The notes under the pieces were generated by a model, which saw nothing but the letters and a program-made list of their open reading frames with translations, searched no databases and was not told the DNA's origin. Shown in pieces: positions 16,810 to 25,059 of a stretch of DNA of 64,000 nucleotides. The translations under genes and the position numbers were made by a program. Origin of the DNA: Bryobacterales bacterium (GTDB lineage: Bacteria > Acidobacteriota > Terriglobia > Bryobacterales > UBA6623); NCBI GenBank assembly GCA_026713545.1, contig JAPOOG010000072.1:31701-95700 (forward strand). Reading direction: 5' to 3'. Each line of letters begins with the position of its first letter. Within the stretch, counting starts at the first letter, position 1.

Positions 16810-17783
16810 TCAGGCTGACATTCGGTCGGCAGCGCGGGCCGCAGTGCTTCTGCCTTGCGGCATCGCGACCCAGCCGGCATAGCGCTCGAGGTAGCCCATC
16901 CAACGCTTCTCCACCCCCTCACCAGCGAAGTGGCTTTGCCAGTAAGCGAACAAGTCAGCCCGCTCGCTTGTGATACGGCGTTTGAGAGCGTCCCGTAATC
17001 GCCGGGCCCCCTCCTGTTCGCGGAGACCGGGCCTCCTCAGCAGGGCCAGCGTGGCGGCGTAATCGTTCATCGTTCCCAAGCGGTCCTGGAGCCGCCTGAT
17101 GGCGGCGATGTGCTTGTCGAGGGTGGGTCCGTAGCAAGGCTTGAACAACTCCAGGGTGTATCGAAAGCGTTTCGCCCGCAGTCGAAAGTCGTGCAGCTTC
17201 TTGTCGGGGGTCTTCACCTGAATCAGCTTGCGGCCCCTGCTTAAGAACTTCTGCGTCAGTCTCGGCAGCACGACGGCAGCGTTCTCCGAGCTTGTGAGGG
17301 TGGGGTCCCAAGTCGACTTGGCGCTTCCACGCCGATCCATATGCGAGCCTACAACGAGACGCCGCCGCCACTTGCCCGACGGATTGCGCTTGCTCCACCG
17401 CTTTACATCCTCTTTACATCCTCCTGAAAGCTTTTCACGAGCTCCTGCCGCTGTTTGGAGAGGACACGAACCAAAGGAGTATCTGGTGTCAGCCCCGCCT
17501 CGCTGGCGAGTTGCAGGGCTATATCCCGATCGCGCACGCTGCCCGCCGGTTTAAGGATTTCCCGCAAGCGTTTATCGAACTTGCGAACCGGGCGGGGCGG
17601 GAAGAAACCATTGAACGCATCCACACAGCTTTCATAGCGACGGATCGAGACTCGCAGGTCGTGCACCGTATGCGCATCGGTCGATTTGCAGCCACGTCCA
17701 AGCTCGAAAGCAAAGCGATCGAGACGAGCTTCGCTCTGGCGAGCCACATACTCCTTCATGGGGGACATCGCTTCAGAGGACAT
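16810..17783 (-). pseudogene. CHAD domain protein, reading frame broken by an 11-bp tandem duplication
   Basis: Two ORF pieces on the minus strand (17403..17930 and 16810..17340) are the N- and C-terminal parts of one CHAD protein. The N-part has 'HTVHDLRVSIRRYESCVDAF' and 'FDKRLREILKPAGSVRDRDI'. The C-part has 'KLHDFRLRAKRFRYTLELF' and 'AIRRLQDRLGTMNDYAATL', the paired His/Arg/Lys helices typical of CHAD. The frame is lost where 'GAGGATGTAAA' occurs twice in a row; removing one copy gives an uninterrupted reading 'SFQEDVKRWSKRNPSGKWRR'. CHAD proteins bind polyphosphate. ATG 17783 is the likely start; 17768 and 17759 are alternatives. The gene is either a recent knockout or reversibly switched by repeat slippage. 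Confidence 0.82.
17402..17423 (-). repeat. 11-bp tandem duplication that frameshifts the CHAD gene
   Basis: 'TTTACATCCTC' is present twice back to back on the + strand (17402-17412 and 17413-17423). Eleven is not a multiple of three, so the second copy shifts the frame and creates a TAA stop. With one copy, the two CHAD halves join in frame. Seen directly in the sequence. Confidence 0.9.
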
Positions 17784-18123
17784 CAGTACTCGCGGTTGAC
17801 TTTCAGAGAGACAGACGCACCGGAGATCGGGTTTCAGCCCATTGAGTCCAACGGACGATACAGCAGGGGCGCGCCTGCTGTCAAGGCAAGTCCAGCGGGC
17901 GGCGAACAGCGGCTCTTCCGCAGCGTGCAAATAACCATCATCAGATTGTCCGGGTTTTCGGCGGATATCACTCCTTCAATGACCCGCGCGACGCCTTCTT
18001 TCCGTCGAACTGAGCGAGCGGCAAGGGTCTGACTCGGCCCTCGCTGTTTGCTTTGGCGATCCGTCCACAGATACCGACCCGTCTGCTCGACTAGAATTAA
18101 AGTACGTTCCGGACAACATCCCA
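17784..18123. other. Intergenic region between CHAD gene and radical SAM gene
   Basis: About 340 nt between divergently oriented genes. I see no convincing small gene. A weak -10-like 'TAGAAT' lies near 18090 on the + strand, about 28 nt before the radical SAM start, but no matching -35 is evident. The ORFs listed here have no recognisable motif and are likely shadows. Confidence 0.5.
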
Positions 18124-19449
18124 ATGAGCGCGACGAGCAGCGGCGGCACGAACGGAGACGCGACGACCGTCGGCAACTACTTCGTCTCCAACTATCCGCC
18201 GTACAGCTTCTGGAATGCGCAGGCTGCCGAACAGGCCGTGGCCGCCCTGGACCATCCGCCGAGCATGGAAGGGCCTTTTGGGCTGTATCTTCACATCCCG
18301 TTCTGTCGCAAGCGCTGCCGTTTCTGCTACTTCAAGGTTTATACCGACAACGATTCGTCGGAGATCACCCGGTATCTCGAAGGCGTCGCGAAAGAGTTGG
18401 CGCTCTACTCCAACAAGCCGGCCGTTAGCGGGCGCAAACCAAAGTTCATCTATTTCGGCGGCGGCACTCCGTCGTACATTTCGACGCAACAGTTATCCCG
18501 GCTCGTGAATGCCATCCAGCCGCTCTTCCCCTGGGATGAAGCCGAGGAGATCACCTTCGAGTGCGAACCGGGCACGATCACCAAACATAAACTCGAGATC
18601 CTCCGCGACATCGGCGTGACCCGCCTGAGCCTCGGAATCGAGAACTTCAACGATGAGATCCTCGAAGTCAACGGCCGCGCCCATGGATCAAGGGAGGTCG
18701 ACCGGGCCTACGGTTTCGCGCGCGATACCGGCTTTCCGCAAATCAACATCGACCTGATTGCCGGGATGATCGGCGAAACCGATTCCAACTGGGAAAAATG
18801 CGTCCGTAAGAGCATCGCGCTACAGCCTGACAGCATCACGATCTACCAAATGGAGCTGCCCCCGAACACCGTCATCTCCAAGGAGATGCGCATCAATGGG
18901 CAGCCCGCTCCTGTTGCGGACTGGAGGACGAAGCGCCATTGGACGGGCTACGCGTTCGCAGAGTTCGAAAAAGCCGGCTATACGCTGACGAGCGGCTACA
19001 CGGCTGTCAGGGACACGGCGACGGCCACCTTTCTCTACCGCGACCTGCTCTGGAGCGGCGCTGACATGTTAGGCATCGGGGTGTCCTCCTTCGGCCATCT
19101 GCAGCGAGTGCACATCCAAAACGAGCATCACATGCAGCCCTATCTCGAAGCCGTCGAGGACGGTGAGATTCCGATCCGCCGCGCGCTCCCGACGACTGCA
19201 GAGGAGCGGATGATCCGTGAGTTCATTTTGCAAATGAAGAAAGGCCGTGTCGACAAACTGTACTTCCAATCCAAGTTTGGGGTTGACCTACAGGACCGCT
19301 TCAGTACGGCCCTTGAAGAACTGTGCCGGAGAGGTCAGGTCGAGATCGACTCCGCCAGCATCACGCTCACCCGCGAGGGGTTGCTCCGCGTCGATCAGTT
19401 GCTGCATCGATTCTTTCTTCCCCGTCATCGAGTCGCGAACGCCGCATAG
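18124..19449 (+). CDS. HemW/HemN-like radical SAM protein
   Basis: About 441 residues. The SAM/4Fe-4S motif is 'PFCRKRCRFCYF', with 'FIYFGGGTPSYIS', 'TFECEPGT', 'VTRLSLGIENFND' and 'INIDLIAGMIGET', all characteristic of the HemN/HemW family. The C-terminal part has a winged-helix-like region ('LYFQSKFGVDLQDRF'). The fourth Cys of true HemN (CxxxCxxCxC) is absent, with Phe in its place, as in HemW-like proteins. It is followed at 14 nt by a halogenase-like flavoprotein and then a PaaK-like enzyme, so it is more likely a biosynthetic methylase, cyclase or haem-handling enzyme than a haem-pathway coproporphyrinogen oxidase. Its exact reaction is unknown. Confidence 0.87.
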   Translation: MSATSSGGTNGDATTVGNYFVSNYPPYSFWNAQAAEQAVAALDHPPSMEGPFGLYLHIPFCRKRCRFCYFKVYTDNDSSEITRYLEGVAKELALYSNKPAVSGRKPKFIYFGGGTPSYISTQQLSRLVNAIQPLFPWDEAEEITFECEPGTITKHKLEILRDIGVTRLSLGIENFNDEILEVNGRAHGSREVDRAYGFARDTGFPQINIDLIAGMIGETDSNWEKCVRKSIALQPDSITIYQMELPPNTVISKEMRINGQPAPVADWRTKRHWTGYAFAEFEKAGYTLTSGYTAVRDTATATFLYRDLLWSGADMLGIGVSSFGHLQRVHIQNEHHMQPYLEAVEDGEIPIRRALPTTAEERMIREFILQMKKGRVDKLYFQSKFGVDLQDRFSTALEELCRRGQVEIDSASITLTREGLLRVDQLLHRFFLPRHRVANAA

Positions 19450-19463
19450 GTCCCGCATCTACG

Positions 19464-20711
19464 ATGAACCGCTACGACGCCATCGTGATCGGCGCAGGGC
19501 CTTCCGGTTCCACCGCCGCGGCAGTTCTGGCTTCCAAAGGCCGCCGCGTCCTCGCCATCGAGCGGGAAAAGTTTCCACGGTATCACGTCGGGGAGTCGCT
19601 CATCCCGTACACCTATTTCCCACTCGAGCGCATCGGCATGATCGAGCGCATGAAGAAATCACACTTCCCCAGCAAGTACAGCGTCCAGTTCGTCGGCCGC
19701 AGCGGGAACCTCTCGCAGCCGTTCTACTTCTTCGAGCACCTCAACCACGAGGCAGCCTGCACCTGGCAGGTGCTTCGCAGCGAGTTCGACCAGATGCTTA
19801 TGGACAACGCCCGCGAAAAGGGCGTCAAAGTTCTGGAAGAAACAAAGGTCACAGAGACGATCGATGAAGACGGCGCCGTTACCGGCGTGCGTGCGAAAGC
19901 CAAGGACGGGAGCATGCGGGAGTTCCGCGCACCGATCACCATCGACGCCTCTGGGCGCGACTCACTCTCGATGCTCCGCAACAACTGGCGTGTGCGGGAC
20001 GACCAGCTCAAGAAGATTTCGATCTGGACCTATTACAAAGGCGCTCTTCGCGACCCCGGCCGTGATGAAGGCGCAACCACCATCGCCTCTATTCCTGAAC
20101 GCGGTTGGTTTTGGTACATCCCTCTCCCCGACGACATGGTCAGCGTCGGTGTCGTCGCGGAAAGCGAATACCTATATCGCGACACACGCGACCTCGAAGA
20201 AATCTTCCTTCGCGAGGTCACCAACAACCGCTGGATCGAGAAGCATCTTGCGATCGGTCGAAGAACGGAACCCTTGCGGGTCACCGGAGAGTTCTCCTAT
20301 CGCTCTCGCTACACTGCGGCCGACGGGTTGGTCCTGACTGGAGACGCCTTCGGTTTCCTCGACCCCGTGTTTTCCTCGGGACTCTTCTTCGCGCTGCGGG
20401 GCGGAGAACTCGTCGCCGACGCCGTCGACGCGGCGCTCACTGCAGGCGACTACTCAGCCGGGCGCTTCAACGACTACGCCAACGAGATGTGCAGCGGTAT
20501 GGAAGCAATGCGCCGCCTGGTCTACGCTTTCTACGACCACGGCTTCAGCTTCGCTGACCTGATGAAGGAGCACCCTGAACTCAGCCCCGACCTGACCGAT
20601 TGCCTGATTGGAAACCTATCCCGCGATTTCGAGCCACTCTTCAAAGCAGTGTCGAAGTTCGCCGCCGTCCCGGATCCGCTGTCCCACGGCCGTCCGCTGG
20701 CGGCCGCGTGA
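19464..20711 (+). CDS. FAD-dependent oxidoreductase, halogenase-like
   Basis: About 415 residues from ATG 19464; the ORF-track start at 19323 is inside the upstream gene. The N-terminal Rossmann motif is 'AIVIGAGPSGSTAAAVLASKGRRVLAIE', followed by 'FPRYHVGESLIPYTY', typical of the flavin halogenase/geranylgeranyl reductase family. 'GWFWYIPL' fits the WxWxIP motif regarded as a mark of flavin-dependent halogenases. 'GDAFGFLDPVFSSGL' is the second FAD contact. It could halogenate an aromatic or carrier-bound substrate, or be a related dehydrogenase that keeps the motif. Operon position between the radical SAM and adenylating genes suggests a small secondary-metabolite pathway. No flavin reductase or carrier protein is nearby. 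Confidence 0.85.
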   Translation: MNRYDAIVIGAGPSGSTAAAVLASKGRRVLAIEREKFPRYHVGESLIPYTYFPLERIGMIERMKKSHFPSKYSVQFVGRSGNLSQPFYFFEHLNHEAACTWQVLRSEFDQMLMDNAREKGVKVLEETKVTETIDEDGAVTGVRAKAKDGSMREFRAPITIDASGRDSLSMLRNNWRVRDDQLKKISIWTYYKGALRDPGRDEGATTIASIPERGWFWYIPLPDDMVSVGVVAESEYLYRDTRDLEEIFLREVTNNRWIEKHLAIGRRTEPLRVTGEFSYRSRYTAADGLVLTGDAFGFLDPVFSSGLFFALRGGELVADAVDAALTAGDYSAGRFNDYANEMCSGMEAMRRLVYAFYDHGFSFADLMKEHPELSPDLTDCLIGNLSRDFEPLFKAVSKFAAVPDPLSHGRPLAAA

Positions 20712-20740
20712 ACGGCCGCCGGTATGTTGTTGCCAACCGC

Positions 20741-22036
20741 ATGAACTCATTGAAGACGCTGCATCTCGACAGAGGCGCGCTCAAAGCGCACCAGTTGAAG
20801 AAACTGCATGCTCTTCTAAAGACGACCCTTGTCGATAACTCCTTCTACAAGGCGAAGCTGCGGGCCGCTGGTACCGATCACCTGCCCGAGAGCCTCGACG
20901 ACTTCATCGCCCGGACACCCATGACGACCAAGCGGGAGCTGGTCGACGATCAACGACGGAACCCACCGTACGGGTCCAACCGTGCCTTCCCGATCGAGCA
21001 CTACTGTCGGTACCACCAGACCAGCGGTACGACCTCCACTCCAGTTCGCTGGCTTGACACGCGCGAGAGTTGGAACTGGATGGTCGACTCCTGGAAGCAT
21101 ATCTTCGAGTCCGCCGGAATCACGGCACAAGATCGGATCTTCTTCCCCTTCTCCTTCGGTCCGTTCCTCGGTTTCTGGTCAGCCTTTGACGCGGCGAACC
21201 GGATGGGCAGTCTCACGATTCCCGGCGGCGGACAGCGCAGTGCGGCACGGCTCACCACCATCATCGACAATGCCGTCACCGCAATCTGCGCCACGCCTAC
21301 GTACGCGATTCATCTTGGGGAAGCGGCCCGCGAAGAGAACATCACCCTCTCGGCCTCGAAGGTTCGGGCGATCATCGTTGCCGGCGAACCGGGCGGCACG
21401 ATCCCGTCAACTCGCGGGCTGATCGAAAAACTCTGGCCGGGCACCCGCGTGTTCGATCACTACGGCATGACTGAAGTCGGGCCTGTCAGCTACGAATGCC
21501 CCCGCCGCCGGGGCGTCGCCCACGTGATGGAATCGGCCTACCTTGCCGAGGTCATCGATCCGGAAACACTCGCGCGGGTGAAGCCGGACGACATCGGCGA
21601 ACTTGTCCTTACGCCCCTCGGCCGCCTCGGGTCACCCGTGATTCGCTACCGGACGGGCGACCTCGTACGACCCGCGAACCCCGCACGCTGCGAGTGCGGC
21701 AGCTACGAGCTGTCTTTGGAAGGGGGCATCCTCGGGCGGACAGATGACATGGTGATCGTGCGCGGAGTCAACCTCTACCCCAGCGCCGTCGAGGACGTGC
21801 TGCGAGCTGATGGCGGGATCGCGGAATTCCAAGTTGATATCAGCACCAACAACGACTTGACGGAGCTGCGGCTTCGGGTCGAGCCTTCCGCCCCGGTCAC
21901 GGACCCATCTCGTTTCGCAATTCATGTCGAGCAGGCCCTTCACCGCGCGTTCGGCCTTCGCTTCTCGGTGGAATGCGTCACCCCCGGCACACTTCCTCGA
22001 TTCGAGATGAAAGCAAAGCGCTGGAAACACAAATGA
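20741..22036 (+). CDS. Phenylacetate-CoA ligase-like adenylating enzyme (PaaK family)
   Basis: About 431 residues in the ANL superfamily, PaaK branch: 'KLHALLKTTLVDNSFYKAKL', the P-loop-like 'YHQTSGTTSTPVRW', 'IIVAGEPGG', 'FDHYGMTEVGPVSYEC' and 'RYRTGDLV', with 'DDMVIVRGVNLYPSAVEDVL' near the C-terminal hinge. It would activate a carboxylic acid as the adenylate and probably pass it to CoA. ATG 20741 is chosen; GTG 20708 is in frame and overlaps the upstream stop as GTGA, so coupled translation from there is possible. It ends the three-gene operon. The substrate is unknown; several aromatic residues around the P-loop suggest an aryl acid but this is weak. Confidence 0.87.
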   Translation: MNSLKTLHLDRGALKAHQLKKLHALLKTTLVDNSFYKAKLRAAGTDHLPESLDDFIARTPMTTKRELVDDQRRNPPYGSNRAFPIEHYCRYHQTSGTTSTPVRWLDTRESWNWMVDSWKHIFESAGITAQDRIFFPFSFGPFLGFWSAFDAANRMGSLTIPGGGQRSAARLTTIIDNAVTAICATPTYAIHLGEAAREENITLSASKVRAIIVAGEPGGTIPSTRGLIEKLWPGTRVFDHYGMTEVGPVSYECPRRRGVAHVMESAYLAEVIDPETLARVKPDDIGELVLTPLGRLGSPVIRYRTGDLVRPANPARCECGSYELSLEGGILGRTDDMVIVRGVNLYPSAVEDVLRADGGIAEFQVDISTNNDLTELRLRVEPSAPVTDPSRFAIHVEQALHRAFGLRFSVECVTPGTLPRFEMKAKRWKHK

Positions 22037-22281
22037 ACCGGAGTCCGGAAGCCTCCTGCCGAATACCCTGTTCTTCCGAGCCCGAGCACAAACCGTAACG
22101 CGCAGCTCGCCCGGAAGCCTTCCTCACTGACGAGCACTTATCTTGGCGCCACGGCGAGCAGACGACACGCAACCCATCCCAACGGGATGAAAGGTTAGCA
22201 GACGCCGTAGAAGCGGACCCCGAGACAGAGACGATATGCCGACGAAGCGCCGATGATACAATGAGAGCCGCTCAGCACAGG
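22037..22281. other. Intergenic DNA before the terminator and tRNA
   Basis: Roughly 245 nt with no credible gene. A -10-like 'TACAAT' occurs near 22257 on the + strand without a clear -35. It could serve a short transcript ending at the hairpin that follows, but nothing else supports a small RNA here. Confidence 0.35.
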
Positions 22282-22314
22282 AAAGGCCGCGCGCACTCGG
22301 CGCGCGGCCTTTTC
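22282..22314 (+). terminator. Rho-independent terminator upstream of tRNA-Lys
   Basis: 'AAAGGCCGCGCG' pairs with 'CGCGCGGCCTTT' across a short loop, followed by TTTTC. The stem is long and GC-rich with a U tail. It probably ends transcription from the halogenase operon or a short upstream RNA. The A-rich 5' side makes it usable in the reverse direction as well. Confidence 0.75.
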
Positions 22315-22345
22315 AGAAACCAAGCCTTTAGTTATTTCCCCTTCC

Positions 22346-22421
22346 GGGCGCGTAGCTCAATTGGTAGAGCAAGTGACTCTTAATCACTAGGTTCGGGGTT
22401 CGATTCCCTGCGCGCTCACCA
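22346..22421 (+). tRNA. tRNA-Lys (anticodon CTT), CCA encoded
   Basis: Full cloverleaf by eye. The acceptor stem pairs 'GGGCGCG' with 'CGCGCTC' (one G-U), the D arm is 'GCTC..GAGC', the anticodon stem is 'AGTGA/TCACT' with loop 'CTCTTAA' giving anticodon CTT, and the T arm is 'CGGGG-TTCGATT-CCCTG'. CCA is encoded at 22419-22421. It would decode AAG. No integrase or att-like repeat was found beside it. Confidence 0.95.
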
Positions 22422-22664
22422 TTTCTTTTCAACAACTCACTGGATAAACGCCCTTGCCGACATCATGCTCGTGTCAGCACTATGTCAGCATAAGCTCCCC
22501 GTCACCTCTGTCAATCCATACCGACCGACGAGAATGGTGCTCTTCAGCGACGTGACACATGCCGCAGGGCAGGCTTTGCTCCCGATCCAGCATTCTCGTA
22601 AAGACTCAAACTTCGGGGATCTGGAATTTACGGATCTTGCGGAAGTGGATGTTGAAGGGTACGG

Positions 22665-25049
22665 TTATTCCTCAGCCCGTTGCAGGAAAACGTCACTGGT
22701 GACGATCGCGGTGACCGCCGCAGAGAACCGGTATCCGTTGTCTTCCAGAGCACGGCGTATCGAGAGCAACGTATGGAAGTCGCCGGATTGCAGATTGCGA
22801 GTCAGGGCGTACGTCATGAGGCGTTTGGAAAAATTGTCGACGAACTTCCGCCGTTGCGGACCTTGCAGAAGATAACGTTTGAGATCTTCGAGTCCGTGCA
22901 GCGTGGTGCCATCCGGCAATTCGGCCCAGTCAGCAAGCGAGCCGCCGTTTACCGATTTCGAGTTCGTCCGACGGCCAATCCCGTCGAACTCTTCCAGCGA
23001 GAGCCCCAGAGCATCCATGCGGCTATGACAGCCGGCACAACGGGTTTCTCGACGGTGCCGTGCCATCATTTCAGCCAAGGTCAACGGACGTCCGTCATCG
23101 GCTTGGACGTCCTCCAGTTTGTCGACCGTGACGGGCGGCGGCAACGGTGGCGTGCCAAGAATCTCGCGCAGTATATAAGCGCCACGTTCCACGGCGCTAC
23201 GCCGGTCCGGATGCGAAGTCAGACTCAGAATCCCGGCCATACCCAATAAGCCGCCCCGACCGTCGCGATCCGTGAATCGGACTCTCTGAAAACCCTCACT
23301 GGTGACGTCTGCCATTGCATAGTACGCCGCCAGTTCGCGATTCACAAACGTGAAATCAGAGTCGATGAGGTTCAGGATGCTCAGATCACGGCGAATGATT
23401 TCCTCGACGAAATAAAGCACTTCGTCATACATCGCCCTTTGCAGCGATTCGGTGAACTCCGGAAAGCGCTGAGGGCTGATGTCGAGATGGTCGGCGATCT
23501 TGTTGAACTTGAGCCAATACCCGGCGAACTGCGTCGCCAGGGCGGCAGCCTTCCGGTCCGAAAGCATTCGCCTTACCTGAGCTTTCAGCACCTCAGGATG
23601 GTGCAACCGCTGCTCGAAGGCTAAACGAGTCAGTTCCTCATCCGGCGGCCCGGACCATAGAAAATACGACAGTCGGGACGCTACTTCGTGATCGGACAAC
23701 GGAGCGGTCGCTTCGGATTTCTCCCGTTTCTTGTCACTCCAGTTGATCACCATTCTTTCCCAGCGGTGCTCCTCGGGCAAGTAGACAAACTGCGGCGAGG
23801 CCAAGATACCCTGCAATACCTGTCGACAGGCGCCCTCGAAATTCTTGCCGCTTTTGATCTGTTCGTCATAAAGGCCCTTGAGGCCGGCAGTCTCCTCTTC
23901 GTGCAGAGGTCGGCGGTAGGCCCGGGCGGCGAAGGCGGACAGGTGTTGGTAGGCCGCAGCTTGCAATTCGGACGGCGGAGTCGGGTACGAGGAGTCGAGC
24001 CGAGCCGGTCGCGGCTCTGGGTGAAAACGGATGCCCTTGTCAGGATCGACTGAGGCGTGTACGACAATCTGATCTGCTGCCAGCAGATAACGCGACAACT
24101 TCGAAGGGGATAACTGCATCTCGAGCCCCTGGTTCACAAAGCCGCCGTCACTGGCTGTTCCACCTGGCTGCGTAAGGCTACCGAGGCCCAGGTCGAGACC
24201 GGTCAATTCGCGCACCGTGTTGTCGTACTCGAAAGGCGTCATCTGCCGCAGCCGCGCATTGCTGGCGCGGGACGAGTCGGGTGTGATGCGCGATTCCATC
24301 TCCTTTTCGAACCACAGGCCGAAGAGTTCCCGTTCTTCTTCGGAGGGTTGGCGTTTCTGGCTCGGATGAGGCATTGCGCCGGTGGTGATGGCGCGTGCAA
24401 TCTTCTCCCACTGCTGATGCCAACTACTGAGATCCTCACCTGGCCACTGATCCGTGTATTCCTCAATGGCAAGTCCGCCTTCACGGCTCTGTTTGCCGTG
24501 GCAGTCGTAGCAGTAATGCCGCAGGAAGGGATGGATCTCCTTTTCGAATGTCAACTCTTTAGCCGGCCCGGACAGAACTTGATATGCCACAGCCACAGGT
24601 TGTTCCGGCGCCATCTCTAACGCAATGTCCCCTTCCTGCTTGTCCGCCGGCCAAGCACCCTCGTCGATCCATCTTGCAATGACCCTGATTTGTTCCTCGC
24701 CAGGTCTGGGATTGCCCTGGGGAGGCATCGCGAGGCTGTCCGCGGGAGGAGCCGACAGACGTTGTATCAGCAGACTTTGGGAAGACTGTCGGGCAATGAT
24801 CACCCGGCCGTTGTCACTGCCCTGCAGTGCAGTTTCACGGCGGTCCAGCCGCAGGCCGGCCATCTGGGTTTCCGAGCCGTGGCACCGCAAACAAAATTGC
24901 TCGAAGATCGGTCGAACCTTCGTATCCCATTCCTGGGGTTGATCATTGTTCGCCGCGAGGGCGGGAAAATAAACCATCCCGACACCAAGGAAAAGAGCGA
25001 GTCCGCGGGCACTGATGACGGGCCGGATGGCGAAGCGGGCAGGCTGCAT
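22665..25049 (-). CDS. Planctomycete-type cytochrome c / DUF1587-DUF1592-DUF1588-DUF1585 protein
   Basis: About 794 residues with an N-terminal signal-like hydrophobic segment. Two haem-c motifs are visible: 'CLRCHG' (Cys53, Cys56, His57) and 'CYDCHG' (about 180-184). The rest shows the multi-domain pattern of large secreted proteins common in Planctomycetes and Solibacter-type Acidobacteria: 'RLRQMTPFEYDNTVRELTGLD' (DUF1587), 'ASRLSYFLWSGPPDEEL' (DUF1592), 'ATQFAGYWLK', 'HPDRRSAVERGAYILREILG' (DUF1588) and 'CAGCHSRMDALGLSLEEFD'. Function is not established; the haem motifs suggest electron transfer outside the cytoplasm. It lies 10 nt after the DUF1552 gene, its usual partner. Confidence 0.93.
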   Translation of the reverse strand: MQPARFAIRPVISARGLALFLGVGMVYFPALAANNDQPQEWDTKVRPIFEQFCLRCHGSETQMAGLRLDRRETALQGSDNGRVIIARQSSQSLLIQRLSAPPADSLAMPPQGNPRPGEEQIRVIARWIDEGAWPADKQEGDIALEMAPEQPVAVAYQVLSGPAKELTFEKEIHPFLRHYCYDCHGKQSREGGLAIEEYTDQWPGEDLSSWHQQWEKIARAITTGAMPHPSQKRQPSEEERELFGLWFEKEMESRITPDSSRASNARLRQMTPFEYDNTVRELTGLDLGLGSLTQPGGTASDGGFVNQGLEMQLSPSKLSRYLLAADQIVVHASVDPDKGIRFHPEPRPARLDSSYPTPPSELQAAAYQHLSAFAARAYRRPLHEEETAGLKGLYDEQIKSGKNFEGACRQVLQGILASPQFVYLPEEHRWERMVINWSDKKREKSEATAPLSDHEVASRLSYFLWSGPPDEELTRLAFEQRLHHPEVLKAQVRRMLSDRKAAALATQFAGYWLKFNKIADHLDISPQRFPEFTESLQRAMYDEVLYFVEEIIRRDLSILNLIDSDFTFVNRELAAYYAMADVTSEGFQRVRFTDRDGRGGLLGMAGILSLTSHPDRRSAVERGAYILREILGTPPLPPPVTVDKLEDVQADDGRPLTLAEMMARHRRETRCAGCHSRMDALGLSLEEFDGIGRRTNSKSVNGGSLADWAELPDGTTLHGLEDLKRYLLQGPQRRKFVDNFSKRLMTYALTRNLQSGDFHTLLSIRRALEDNGYRFSAAVTAIVTSDVFLQRAEE

Positions 25050-25059
25050 GGGGATCTTC

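Noticed and set aside
22465-22875. 136-residue + ORF after tRNA-Lys, considered as an integrase remnant
   Set aside because: No integrase motif, it overlaps the cytochrome/DUF1592 gene on the other strand, and no att-like repeat of the tRNA 3' end was seen.
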